This document shows, piece after piece, positions 1 through 11,600 of a stretch of 64,000 bases of DNA. The DNA is from Dipteronia dyeriana (Eukaryota; Streptophyta; Magnoliopsida; Sapindales; Sapindaceae). Every line of letters starts with the position of its first letter. The first letter of the stretch is position 1. The position numbers and the translations under genes are program-made. The stretch covers positions 93,665,152 through 93,729,151 of the forward strand of contig CM065299.1 of the NCBI GenBank assembly GCA_032871835.1, written 5' to 3'. The notes under the pieces are model-generated. The model worked only from the letters and a program-made list of their open reading frames with translations, was not told the origin of the DNA and searched no databases.

Positions 1-2115
1 CCCATGATGTATATGTGAGTGATTTACTATTAAACGAACATCATCTCATCAGATAATAGTCTCACATTTAAGATAAAGATATATCGATGAGATTTATGAT
101 ACATTAAAGGTGCTAAAGAAAGAGTAATTAAACAAAACTTAGAAACTATTACATATGAGTGAATCAATTCAATGTTTTATGATCTTGAAAATTAACAATT
201 TATTAATGCTTTCTCTTTTCTTTTCTTTTTTGAAATACAACTATTACTGAAACCTGTTGAGATTAATTAGACTCTTCAAGTGTGATTCAAAATACAACTC
301 CCACTATCAGAGAGATGGTTGTTCCCACAAACCGAAAGAAAACTCATCACATATGCTTATAAAATACGTAGGGTGAGACTCGAATCTCTTACCATTAGAC
401 GTGGAAGAAAGGTGCACAATCATCTCTATTAATAAGTTATGTGCTATGAATGCTTTCTTTATAATTATACTATCAATAATCTGAGTGAGCCAACCGCCAA
501 TTTTCTCTCCCAAAGTCATCTACCTTCTCTCTCTCTCTATTTATTCATTAGGCTAACCTCAACTAGTAAATTATAACTCATTTCAATGGAACTTTCAGCA
601 AAGAGCAACATTTCAAAAAATTAACAAATTAATTACTTACCAGGTACAAGAACAAGGCGAAATAGAGGAATATTTCTATGAAATCTTCGGGATGTCTCTA
701 AATCAGTAAATCGTGAAGCGGAGAAAGCTAGAGCTAGTGTTTGAAATGGTACAATAATTTTTTATTTGGAAGAGATTTTGAGTTTCAAGGAAACTGTGTT
801 TCGGGAATTAAAAAAACCAATCTAACTGTCTATTACTTTTGTTTCCTCAATATTTAATAATACTAATTTAATGGGTTTAAAACTGTATATCAATTTATTA
901 GTTCATATCATAAATATAAATTAGCAATATAAGTTGCATATTAACTTATTAAGTCATGGTCTAGTAGAACAGTAGTAAGCCCTCACGCCTTACACTACGA
1001 AGTTGTGAGTTCGAGTCATATACTCATATTTCCTCCCCTAAATCTCCAATTACTATAATATTTTTTTAAAAAAAACCTATTAATTCATATTATTATAATT
1101 AATAATAAATTACATAAAATTGTAAGAATAACTTTAATGATCACATTTTCTTTCTCATGTGTTAGTTTTACTCCATATAAATCAATTATAAATCTTAAAA
1201 ATCATATATATTTTTGTCAAATTCACCCAAATGAATTATTTTTCCTTCATGACAAATTAGATTATTTCAGAGAGCAACTATCCTCATAATTACAGAACCA
1301 AATTTGATGTTGGTGCAAACTTTACCCGTCGAATGTATTTGTTAACAACCCTTTTTTGGCAGGTTGACAAAGAATAATTTTCTACCGTGTCGACACCTAG
1401 TAGGACCAGGACCACGATCACCCCAAATTCCTTGTACCAAATAAGCATCGGTTCCATATTCGAGAAAAGATCGAAGCCATGGTACACCTTTCTTTTGATA
1501 CCAAAAAAGACTAGTACTGTGATACCAGGTGCCCCGTATATAAGTACCGCGATACCCATCCTAAACTAATCCAATGAATGTGCTCCATCCGTCCAGCAAG
1601 GAGAATGGCACCGAGAAGGTACCATCGCGCAAAGGAGGAAACCACGCCAGCAAGAACGGATCGGTGTACCTAGCACCCTGGAACAGTACCACATATGAAG
1701 GAAGAAAACCAATATTGTCTCTAACAAAATAGAAGGGAGAGTTGACATCTTCACCACTTAAAGCACCATAAAATGGGACCAAATGGTCATCCAAATCAGA
1801 ATTTAAATACAACGAGATTTTGAGGGAACAAATCCCGTGCTTACATTCTCAATCAGTGTCATTCAACGCTTAAATAAGGATTCCAAAGATTGTACCTGAT
1901 TTTCAGGGATCGATGAAATGAATCAGAGTCTATAAATACAACAACATAGGTCGAACAAAGGGATCCATAAATTAAAAGTCTTCACATACTGACAATATAT
2001 GCTAACACCTATAGAAAATTTTTCCCATCACCTACAGAGAGATATCCACTTATCGACTAGCACAAGTTCGCCATCGTCGACCGTGTAAGAGAGACAAAGG
2101 GAGAGAAAGAGAGTT
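1..2115. other. gene-poor flank with SINE-like pieces
   Basis: No protein gene is recognisable here. Two short stretches look like tRNA-derived SINE heads with a box-B-like GTTCGAGTC or ATTCGAGTC core: about 955-1030 on the plus strand and about 360-430 on the minus strand. The section 1290-1840 has a more balanced base composition and short open frames on both strands, but none matches a family I know; it may be decayed LTR or retroelement sequence. The assignments are inference. Confidence 0.35.
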
Positions 2116-3047
2116 CTATAGTGCAGTGACGAACCAAGAAATTTTAACGAGGTGTGGCACTTGAACAAATTAAAAATTATATAAAAAATAAAGAAAAATT
2201 TTAAATTATAATAAAATGTGTTTTTTTTTTATATACAAAAATTGATAGTGCAATGATTTTTTTATTTTAAATAGAACATTTATTCGATATGAACTAAATA
2301 ATCTTACATAAAAAAGAACTAAAAACAAGAAACACAATATTATAAAAATAAATAATAACAAGTAAAACAACATGAACAATAACAAATTATAATATTTATT
2401 CTTAAAAAAAGTAAAATATAGTTTTATAATAAAAAAATATTTTATATTTATAATGAATTCACTTTAAATTTATATAAAAATAATTGATTAATAAATATTA
2501 CTATAAATGTTTTAATTTTTGTTATTCTTCTAATTATTGATTCTAAATAAATTAAATTAATAAAATAAAGAAAAATATAAATGATAAAATAAAATGATAT
2601 ATGAAATATTTTAATATAATAAATTGAAATTTAAGATTTTAGGGTTTATTGATTGGATGTGTTATGTATGTCAAACTAAAAGTATTAGAACTAAGAAAAC
2701 AAAATTAATAAAAGATAATTTATTATATAATAAAATTGAATTAAATAAACCACAAATTAAGGATAGTTAGAAATTTAACAATGACGGAAAAAAGAAAATC
2801 AATTATTTTGTTATAGAAGAAGATGGAAAATTGAGACATGAATTGAAAAAGATTGTAAAATAAAAATAGATATGAAAAAGAACATTTGTTTTACTTGTAT
2901 TGAAAATTGAATCGATGACTTTCATGGGTAAAATGAAGTAAATATACTTATTTGTAATATATATAAACATAAAACCATTTTTTTTTAAAATTGAGGTAGA
3001 GTAAGGGCCTCGTTTGGTCTCCACGGGTGTCCGCCCCTGCTATTGTG
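2116..3047. mobile_element. non-autonomous hAT-like element with 8-bp target duplication
   Basis: The element spans 2124-3039. Its left end starts cagtgacgaacc and its right end, read on the other strand, starts caggggcggaca, which resembles the CAGTGGCGGA-type ends common in plant hAT elements. The flanking octamers ctatagtg (2116-2123) and ctattgtg (3040-3047) agree at 7 of 8 positions, as expected for an aged hAT target duplication. The 916-bp interior is very AT-rich and has no transposase frame, so the element would depend on an outside transposase. The boundaries are read directly; the superfamily is inferred from ends and duplication length. Confidence 0.65.
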
Positions 3048-3867
3048 AAAACTACACTAGCATTGTATGAGAGAACTTTTCAATTAATAAAATAGTTCAT
3101 TGTGTTTTCTTGATACATATTACACCCCTTTTATTGTTTCATTATTGTCAAAATCACGGTAGCTAAAGGTATGTACCCGTTATCATCTTCTAGATTATAG
3201 TTTAAGGATGTTGATCGAAATTTTACAACCAAACGAATTTTCAACTAATGGTATTTTATTTTTCCGATAATATTTTAGGACGTTTATGACGATACAATAG
3301 CCCTCATAAATAATCTTACAGTATTAACATTGTTAAACATTTTTTACTGTATTATATATATATATATGGGGTAATCGTTAGATATTTTATTAGCGTCAAT
3401 ATTTTCAATTTATCGGTCGATAAAAAATATTTTATTTCCACGGCAATATTGTAGACTATTTACGAAGAAATCGTTAGATATTTTATTAGTGTCAATATTT
3501 TCAATTTATCGGCCAATAAAAAATATTTTATTTTCACGACAATATTGTAGATTGTTTACGAAGAAACATTAGCCCTTATAAATAATCTAATTAACATTTT
3601 TAATACTTTTACCGGTATCATATAAGTTACCGTCGTTCATTTTATTGGTGCCAATATTTTATATTTTCCCGTAAAAATATTGGTGTTGATAAAATAAAAA
3701 TATTGGCACCAATAAAAACACCAACTATTACCATATGCGAAAATGTTCAATTTTTTTTTTTACTTTGTTTTTTTTTTTTTTTAAATTAAGGTAAAATTGT
3801 CGAGAATAACCAGTGCGGTCGAAAATAGTTTGTTAGCACTATGTACCGTCATGATTTTTTTCTAGTG
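3048..3867. mobile_element. CACTA-like terminus with internal repeats
   Basis: The stretch ends at 3867 with a sequence that reads CACTAGAAAAAAA on the minus strand, the typical start of plant CACTA (En/Spm) elements. Inside are a two-copy tandem repeat (3373-3566) and a hairpin around 3642-3711 whose arms share ATTGGTGCCAATATTTT-like sequence. Reiterated subterminal motifs are common in CACTA elements. No matching left terminus was found, and there is no transposase, so this is a non-autonomous or truncated copy. Class assignment is inference. Confidence 0.45.
3373..3566 (+). repeat. 96-bp tandem duplication
   Basis: Two head-to-tail copies of about 96 bp start at 3373 and 3469 with aatcgttagatattttatta. 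They differ at only a few positions, for example ggtcgat versus ggccaat. The repeat lies within the CACTA-like segment. Confidence 0.85.
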
Positions 3868-5100
3868 GCCTATGAACATTCTTTTGTTGACTTTGTACGT
3901 AAATGGAGATGATATTTCTGGATTTATCTCTCAACATCTTTGCAATTGACTACAAAATACCACGATAGTTCCAACATTTTTCGCTTTTTCTCTAATTGGT
4001 GAAGACTAAAGCATTGCCAAAAGTCAACTATTCTGCATAGTGTTGGTTGACCTGGTTCCAACTTGACGACCCCTTTTGTGAAATGTTCACAAAGAATGGC
4101 CTGAAAATGGCATATTTGGTAGGATTATACCAACAAATGGCTTCATAGATTCTCATGTGCTCTGGATGTACCTGAACCAAAATTCTCGAATCAAATGTTT
4201 CTTTGTATTGAAAAATCACAAACCAACCAAGAAATCTGATTCAGATTTATTTTTATTTTGGAAATATTACAAAAAAATCTGATTCAGATTATCAACAAGA
4301 TTTTTTATGGAATATAATTTAATATATATACATTGAATGAGAAAAAAAATCAAAAAGCAAAGTCCGTAGATATGCCTTTCTCAGAACCCGATTTGGTTGT
4401 GTGGGTCCCGGACGGGAAATGGAAGATCTCACCCCTTGATCTACAGAATAATTCCCTCCTTTTAATCTCATCCACAAAAACGAATAAAATCAAACGCCCC
4501 AGATTTTTCAATCACTTTGACTTTTGAAACCAGTTGTAGCTTTAGCGTTTTTTTACTACCCGGCTTTCAGACTTCAGAGTAGTAGTTACAGACTTGTACA
4601 GATTTTCCAACACGCAGCGTGTCCACCTGTACTTTGGTATAAGAAAATGCACTTCTCAAGTTTGATGTTTCTTCTCAGGCAAACCAATAGTGGCTCCAAC
4701 TCTAAAGAGCATACACTGCAAAAACCCTATCTGATCACCCAATTGTGTACTTCCACGTAAGCCGAGGTTTTAGTTCACTTCTTACGTGGCATTGTTTTAT
4801 TGGGTGTATAGGGTCGTCTGCACTGGAGGTAGTACTACGTTAAAAAAAAAAACACAACACAGCACTTCTTACCGGTCAAGGTAAAAAGTAATATAAACGG
4901 AACCGCCTTAAATTGTTTCGTGTTCTAGTTTAATAGCAAAATTTGAAAAAAAATCAAAAAAGGAAAAAAAGGTAGAATTAGAAACTCTATCTCTCTCGTA
5001 TGTTTTTTTTTTTTTTTTTTTTTCCTGAGAGAGAAATAGAATACAGTACAAAACCTAATGGGCTTATAAAACACCTGCAAGAAAAAGAAAACAGGCAAAA
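3868..5100. other. intergenic, upstream of DCL1
   Basis: I see no convincing gene. Short open frames around 4028-4219 and 4333-4760 match nothing I recognise. A CT-rich tract and a run of T near 4990-5020 are followed by GA-rich sequence from 5024 onwards. This is compatible with the DCL1 promoter and start of its leader, but no TATA box can be assigned with confidence. Confidence 0.5.
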
Positions 5101-5615
5101 TCAGAGAGAGGGACTAGGGAGAGAGAGAAGAAACGGAAGATTGGGCTGGGTTTCAATCAAGGGTTCAGAAGAAAAGTAGAGCGAGAATGGCAGAATAGGC
5201 GTTGATAGACCGTGGAATCTGAGAAGAATCACACGCAAAAAAGTTGACGGGTGGTTGATTATTATTGTTGTTGTTTTTTATTTTTTCTTCTTCTTTTTGT
5301 TGTTGTTGTTGTTGTTTATATAATTATCCCCACCCTTTAACTCTTTGCGTGTTTCGTACGGTCTATCCACCCTAATCTGTGAACTTCTCACCCTCACTCC
5401 TGTTCTTTCTCTCCACAATTGCTAATTTTGTTTTTTAGCTTTTTATTTACAAGCAGCTATTTATTTTGTTTATTTTGTTTATTTTATTTTTTTTGACAAT
5501 TGATAGAGTTTTATCCTTCTTCGGAGTGGAGTTTGTCTTACTTTTATTTTATTTTATATATATATATATTTATATACTAAATCATAATTACTGTTGAGTG
5601 AAGTGAGTGAAAAAA
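5100..5615 (+). promoter_or_regulatory. probable DCL1 5' leader
   Basis: About 500 bp before the DCL1 ATG is GA-rich, then T-rich with GTT repeats (about 5260-5316) and a TA run (about 5556-5570). No upstream gene intervenes. The leader is probably long, but the transcription start cannot be read from sequence. Confidence 0.4.
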
Positions 5616-8600
5616 ATGGAGGATGGGAATAAGGATTCAGCTACGGCTGATGGTGCTGAATCCAATCAGCAATCTTACTGGTTAGATGCTTGTGATGACA
5701 TTTCTTGTGACATTATTGGTGATTTTGTCGATTTTGATACTTCTTCGGTTGTTCCAAATCAAGACGGCAGTCTTGGTAATGATTTTTTTGGAGGGATTGA
5801 TCACATTCTTGATAGCATAAAGAATGGCGGTGGGTTGCCTAGTAATAATGATAATAATTTATTAGGGAATGGAGTTCAAGATAGCACTATCGGTGAGAGT
5901 TTGTTTCAGAATGAGGGCTTGAGTAATGGTAGTGATAATAAAGATAATCTTGAAAGAAAAAGGAAGGTGCAGAACGGTGATCATGCTAAGAATAATTTTA
6001 TAAATGGTAAAGGAGGGAGTAGGTTGTTGAGTCATTCGACTAATGAGAATGCAGTGCGCAGGAATAATGGAGATAGCGGTCGTGAGGCATCAAGTGATAG
6101 CGAAGAGAGGTTCAGCAAACGGGCTCGGGTTAGCAGTAATAAGAATGAGAGGCAGTATACAAGTAGGGGGCAACAAAGCAATAGGGATAGGGACAATTAT
6201 TCTAGTAGGAAGAGGAATCGTGATGGGGATGAGTTTGATAGAAGGGATAGGGATCATATCAGGAGAAGAGAAAATTATAATGGTAGTAGTAGGAGAGATG
6301 GAAGAGATAGGGATAGGGATTGGAGGGATAGAGAATCAAATGGTTACTGGGAGAGGGATCGGTCAGGGTCCAATGACATTATTTATCGTTCAGGCACTTG
6401 GGATGTTGGTCATAATAGAGAGGGAAAGGAAGTCAATGGGATAAAACAGGAATGCAATGAAAAGGTGGAGAAAGAATTGGAGGTCAAGGAAAAAATTCCA
6501 GAGGAGAAAGCACGAAAGTATCAATTGGATGTTCTTGAACAGGCCAAGAAGAAGAATACAATAGCTTTTCTCGAGACAGGGGCAGGCAAGACACTCATCG
6601 CTGTTCTTCTCATGAAAAGTATTAGCAACGATTTGCAACAGCATAACAAGAAAATGCTTGCTGTGTTTTTGGTTCCAAAAGTTCCACTTGTATATCAGGT
6701 TTGTATGTTTGGAAACCACATTCCCTTTTGGAGTTTAGTATTTATTGTGTCAATTGAAAGCAAAAATGAATTGAAATTATGATCATCTTTGTCTAATTTC
6801 AGCAAGCTGAAGTTATTCGGGAGCGGACAGGTTTCGTAGTGGGCCATTATTGTGGTGAAATGGGTCAAGATTTTTGGGATGCCCAAAGGTGGCAGCGTGA
6901 GTTCGATACAAAACAGGTAACTTTTGAAAATTCTGTTAGTGAGAACATGTTTTCCCGTATTTTCAGGTAGTTTTTTGTTTTAATGTGTTACCTACCTCTC
7001 TATAATCGGATAGTTGTTTTCTGTTGATAGTAATTTGTTATGTTAACCTTATTCATGCTTATATAATTGTTATCTTTCCATTTGTCTTATTATGTCCGTC
7101 AATGTTTTAAAAAGTGTTGACGGTTCGGGGCCTTTTTTTTTCTTGTGAGGCGATGTGGCCACTTCGATTTAGAAATATTAAATAATGCAATTTTTTTTAA
7201 ATAATTCCGAATGTGTGAGATTTGGGTGGGGTGTTGCTCCGTTTTTTTTTTCCTAGGCAGAACTGTTTTTCTATTTTTTGGAACATAGGTGGTGTTGTTT
7301 GATGAGTGAGAGTGGGGGCGTTTGGTGAGTGAGCTGTTGGGGTTTCAAAATATTAATTCTAACTTGGACAACTTCAAAACGGTGAGTTTTGATAAAAAAT
7401 AAAAGCCTTGATTCAAATACCATCGTTTCACCTTTCAAAACCAAATTGATATGGCACCAAAACACACTGCTTCACCACCCAACACCAAATTGGTATGGCA
7501 TCGCCTCACTGCCCCAAGTCGGTTCGGCCTTGAGGCAGTCACCTCATTGCCCAAAGGTGGGGTCATTTTAAAACAGCCCTGAGGTGCCAGCCTCAAGGCG
7601 GTGAAGGCCGGAGACGGCTGAGGTGCGCCCCAAGGCGGCCGCCTCGGCCGATTTTTAAAACAATGATGTCTGTAGATTCTTATAAAGCCATTTATATAAG
7701 ATTCTAGTTGCTGTTGATTATTGATAGTAGGGTTTGAGTTGAAGTTCTTTTTTTTTGGTTGTTTACTCGTTTATCAAATAATGTCTAGTTGATTTCAAAT
7801 ATCAGTAGTGATGCTACTCTGAGGCAAGCCTTCCAAATGCCAGGCAAACAGTATTGTTTTGCTAGTGCAGGACTGGCAAGGTATTTGTTTGGTTTGTTCT
7901 CTGACATAATTTCTCTCTATATGCTTATAGATTAATTAATTGCAATTTGAAATTATTTCCCTGCAATGTTTGTCTTCTGATAATGTAATTGATGGGCTTG
8001 AGATAATAGCATTGAATTAGCAACTGAATAACATGTGTTTTCACAGTGAGTTTGTATCAATATGGTCATGCACTATTAACAGAGGTGTCTGCATTTGATT
8101 CCTTGAATCTGCCTCTTGCCTTGTTACAATGGGTAGGGAAAATTTCATATTTGTATTTAATTTCGTTGTATGGACATCTCTTGCTACTATACTGTTGTCA
8201 ATCTGTGGATGCTTCAATGGTTTTTTACATAATTTTTGTTCAGTTGTTTCTCTTTTTATTGTATTAAGAGATATATGTATCAATTCAACACGTAGCAAAT
8301 ATTGCTATGAGTTTTTGGCTCCAATGTATGGCTGAAGTAGGTTCTTAAATGATGAGATTATCGATGAATGGCATAAAATTGGTATTTATCATGCTCGGGT
8401 TCACCTTACTGTTAGTCCTGTCTCATGATGTGATGGTTGTTCATTACTTAATTACCCAATTGCTGCCTTTGCCACAGGTATTGGTTATGACAGCTCAAAT
8501 TCTGTTGAACATTTTGAGGCACAGCATAATCAAAATGGAAGCAATCAATCTCCTTATTTTGGATGAGTGTCATCACGCTGTGAAGAAACATCCATATTCT

Positions 8601-11600
8601 TTAGTGATGTCTGAATTCTATCATACCACACCTAAGGAGAAGAGACCTTGTGTTTTTGGAATGACTGCTTCTCCTGTAAACTTGAAGGGTATTGGTTTAA
8701 TTTGTGGCTATTGGGTTTGCTTTTCGTTTCTTTCATTCATACATACATACATATATATATATTGAAGATATTGTTTTTTCCTACTGGAGCATCTCAGTTA
8801 ATCAAGTGTATATATATATATATATATATATTGAAGACATTGTTTTTTCCAGTGGAGCATCTCAGTTAATCAAGACTATATTTTCAATTAGTTATAACAC
8901 TAATTTACGGCAATAATCATTTTAAACTGTGGCATGTTCTGGATGTTTGTATTATGTTATATTCAGGTGTTTCGAGTCAAGTGGATTGTGCAATAAAAAT
9001 CCGTAATCTTGAAAGTAAACTAGATTCGATAGTTTGCACGATAAAAGATCGAAAGGAGCTGGAAAAACATGTACCAATGCCCTCAGAAGTTGTGGTAGAG
9101 TATGACAAAGCAGCCAGCTTATGGTCCCTTCATGAAAAAATTAAGCAAATGGAAGTGGCTGTTGATGAAGCTGCACAATCTAGCTCTAGAAGAAGTAAAT
9201 GGCAATTTATGGGAGCGAGGGATGCTGGGGCCAAGGAAGAGCTGCGCCAAGTCTATGGTGTCTCTGAAAGAACAGAGAGTGATGGGGCTGCTAATTTAAT
9301 ACAAAAGTTGAGGGCTATTAATTATGCTCTCAGTGAACTGGGTCAGTGGTGTGCTTTCAAGGTATAATTACTTAAAGATAAGTTTATTATATGTATTGGT
9401 CAACCACATAACTGCTCGGGAATGATTTGTTTCTATTTATTGTGTAGGTAGCACAATCTTTTCTGACAGCTTTACAAAATGATGAGAGGGCAAACTACCA
9501 ACTTGATGTCAAGTTTCAAGAATCCTACTTGAGTACTGTTGTCTCTCTTTTACAATGTGAATTACTAGAGGGTGCAGTTTCTAACAAGGATGCAAAAGTT
9601 ACGGATTTAGAGAATGGCATTGCTCACAATGGGACTAATTCTGATGAGATTGAGGAGGGAGAGCTTCCTGACATTCATGGTGAGTTTTGACTCTTGTCCT
9701 CTTCGCAAGTTCGCAGTAAGCAACTTAAGATATTTTTTGTTCTAATTCGATCAAATCTAAGAGGTATTCACGATCTGGGAAACCGGATTACATTTAATTT
9801 TCTTGAAAATAAAATGAACATGTGGTAATTTGGATAGGGCAAGTCTAAAGCGCCAAGATTAATATTAAGCACAAAACAAATTATTTCAGGGATAGAATCT
9901 GTATATCTCTGGGATAGATCTTTTTACACTCTAGCTACTCATAATAGTTGGCTTGGGGCATATGTGAACCTGAATAAGTTTCTGGGGTCACTTAATGAGC
10001 TACCAATATGGATTATCACTCTTGTTTCTATGTTAAGCATATGCCGCCTCTTCTTAAAATTTCTTCATTTATGCATGTGATTGGGAAAAAAAGAGTTGAA
10101 AATCTCTACTAATCTGGTCCACTTGCATGATGTAGTTGTCTCTGGTGGAGAGCATGTGGATGAGATAATAGGAGCTGCTGTAGCTGACGGAAAAGTGACC
10201 CCAAAGGTTCAGTCACTGATTAAAATACTTCTCAAGTATCAGCACACAGAGGATTTTCGTGCAATCATCTTTGTTGAGAGAGTTGTGGCTGCGTTAGTTC
10301 TTCCTAAGGTTTGTTATGTCAATGCATATAATGTTTCTATGCATCTTTACTTATTTAATTCCTCTTATTAAGTTACTCACAGTAATGGCTTATTCTTCCC
10401 AATTTCCAGGTTTTTGCAGAGCTTCCATCTCTGAGTTTTGTTAGGAGTGCTAGCTTGATTGGGCACAACAATAGTCAGGAAATGAGGTCCTGTCAAATGC
10501 AGGACTCAATTGCAAAATTCCGGGATGGTCGTGTATGTCTAGTTGCCGTGCTGACTTAATGTGATCACTTGCTGTAATGTTCATTTGTAGATGTCTAATG
10601 AAAGTTTGAATGTCTTGTAGGTGACTTTGTTAGTTGCCACTAGTGTTGCTGAAGAAGGACTTGATATTAGGCAGTGCAATGTTGTTATTCGCTTTGACCT
10701 TGCAAAAACTGTCTTGGCTTACATTCAGTCGAGGGGTCGTGCCAGAAAGCCTGGGTCGGATTACATCTTGATGGTTGAGAGGTACTTGCGTTGGATCCGA
10801 TCTATGTCAGAATTCTCTTTCAACAAAAATTATATGAAAGACTCAAATTTTTGTTTTCTTTCCAGGGGGAATTTGTCTCATGCTGCATTTTTAAGGAATG
10901 CTAGAAACAGTGAGGAAACCTTGAGAAGAGAAGCTATTGAGAGAACTGACCTTAGTCACCTTAAGGATACTTCAAGGTTAATTTCAATGGACACAGTACC
11001 GGGTACAGTGTACCAGGTGGAGTCGACTGGTGCTGTCGTGAGCTTGAATTCTGCTGTTGGGCTGATCCATTTTTACTGCTCTCAGCTTCCCAGTGACAGG
11101 TGCTGTGCTTATAATACATACATGACAATTTATTAATGTTGTTGGTTATCTACTTTTTTCTCATTTGCTTTTTATGCATATATCTATCAGGTATTCAATA
11201 CTTCGTCCTGAATTTATAATGGAGAGGCATGAGAAGCCAAACAGTCCTGCTGAGTATTCATGCAAGCTTCAGCTTCCGTGTAATGCACCATTTGAAAAGC
11301 TGGAGGGTCCTGTCTGCAGTTCAATGCGCCTTGCTCAACAGGCATGCTATCATCATATCAATGTTAATTATACATGCTATCATCATATCAATGTTAATTA
11401 TACAAACTTTACCTTACCTTCATTAGAGGATATTGGTTTATTATATGTTTCATGTGTAGGCTGTTTGTTTGGCTGCTTGCAAAAAGCTCCATGAGATGGG
11501 AGCATTTACTGACATGCTCTTACCAGACAAGGGAAGTGGGGAACAACAAGAAAAGGTTGACCAGAACGATGAAGGAGATCCACTTCCTGGGACTGCTAGG

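Noticed and set aside
360..430. Possible tRNA gene (box-B-like sequence)
   Set aside because: No cloverleaf, no aligned box A at the right distance; fits only a SINE fragment.
1290..1840. Overlapping short open frames on both strands
   Set aside because: No recognisable domain, no splice pattern and strongly overlapping frames; best regarded as decayed non-coding sequence.
5607..5615. Start of DCL1 three codons upstream
   Set aside because: The first codon there is GTG; the ATG at 5616 begins the conserved MEDGN-type N-terminus.
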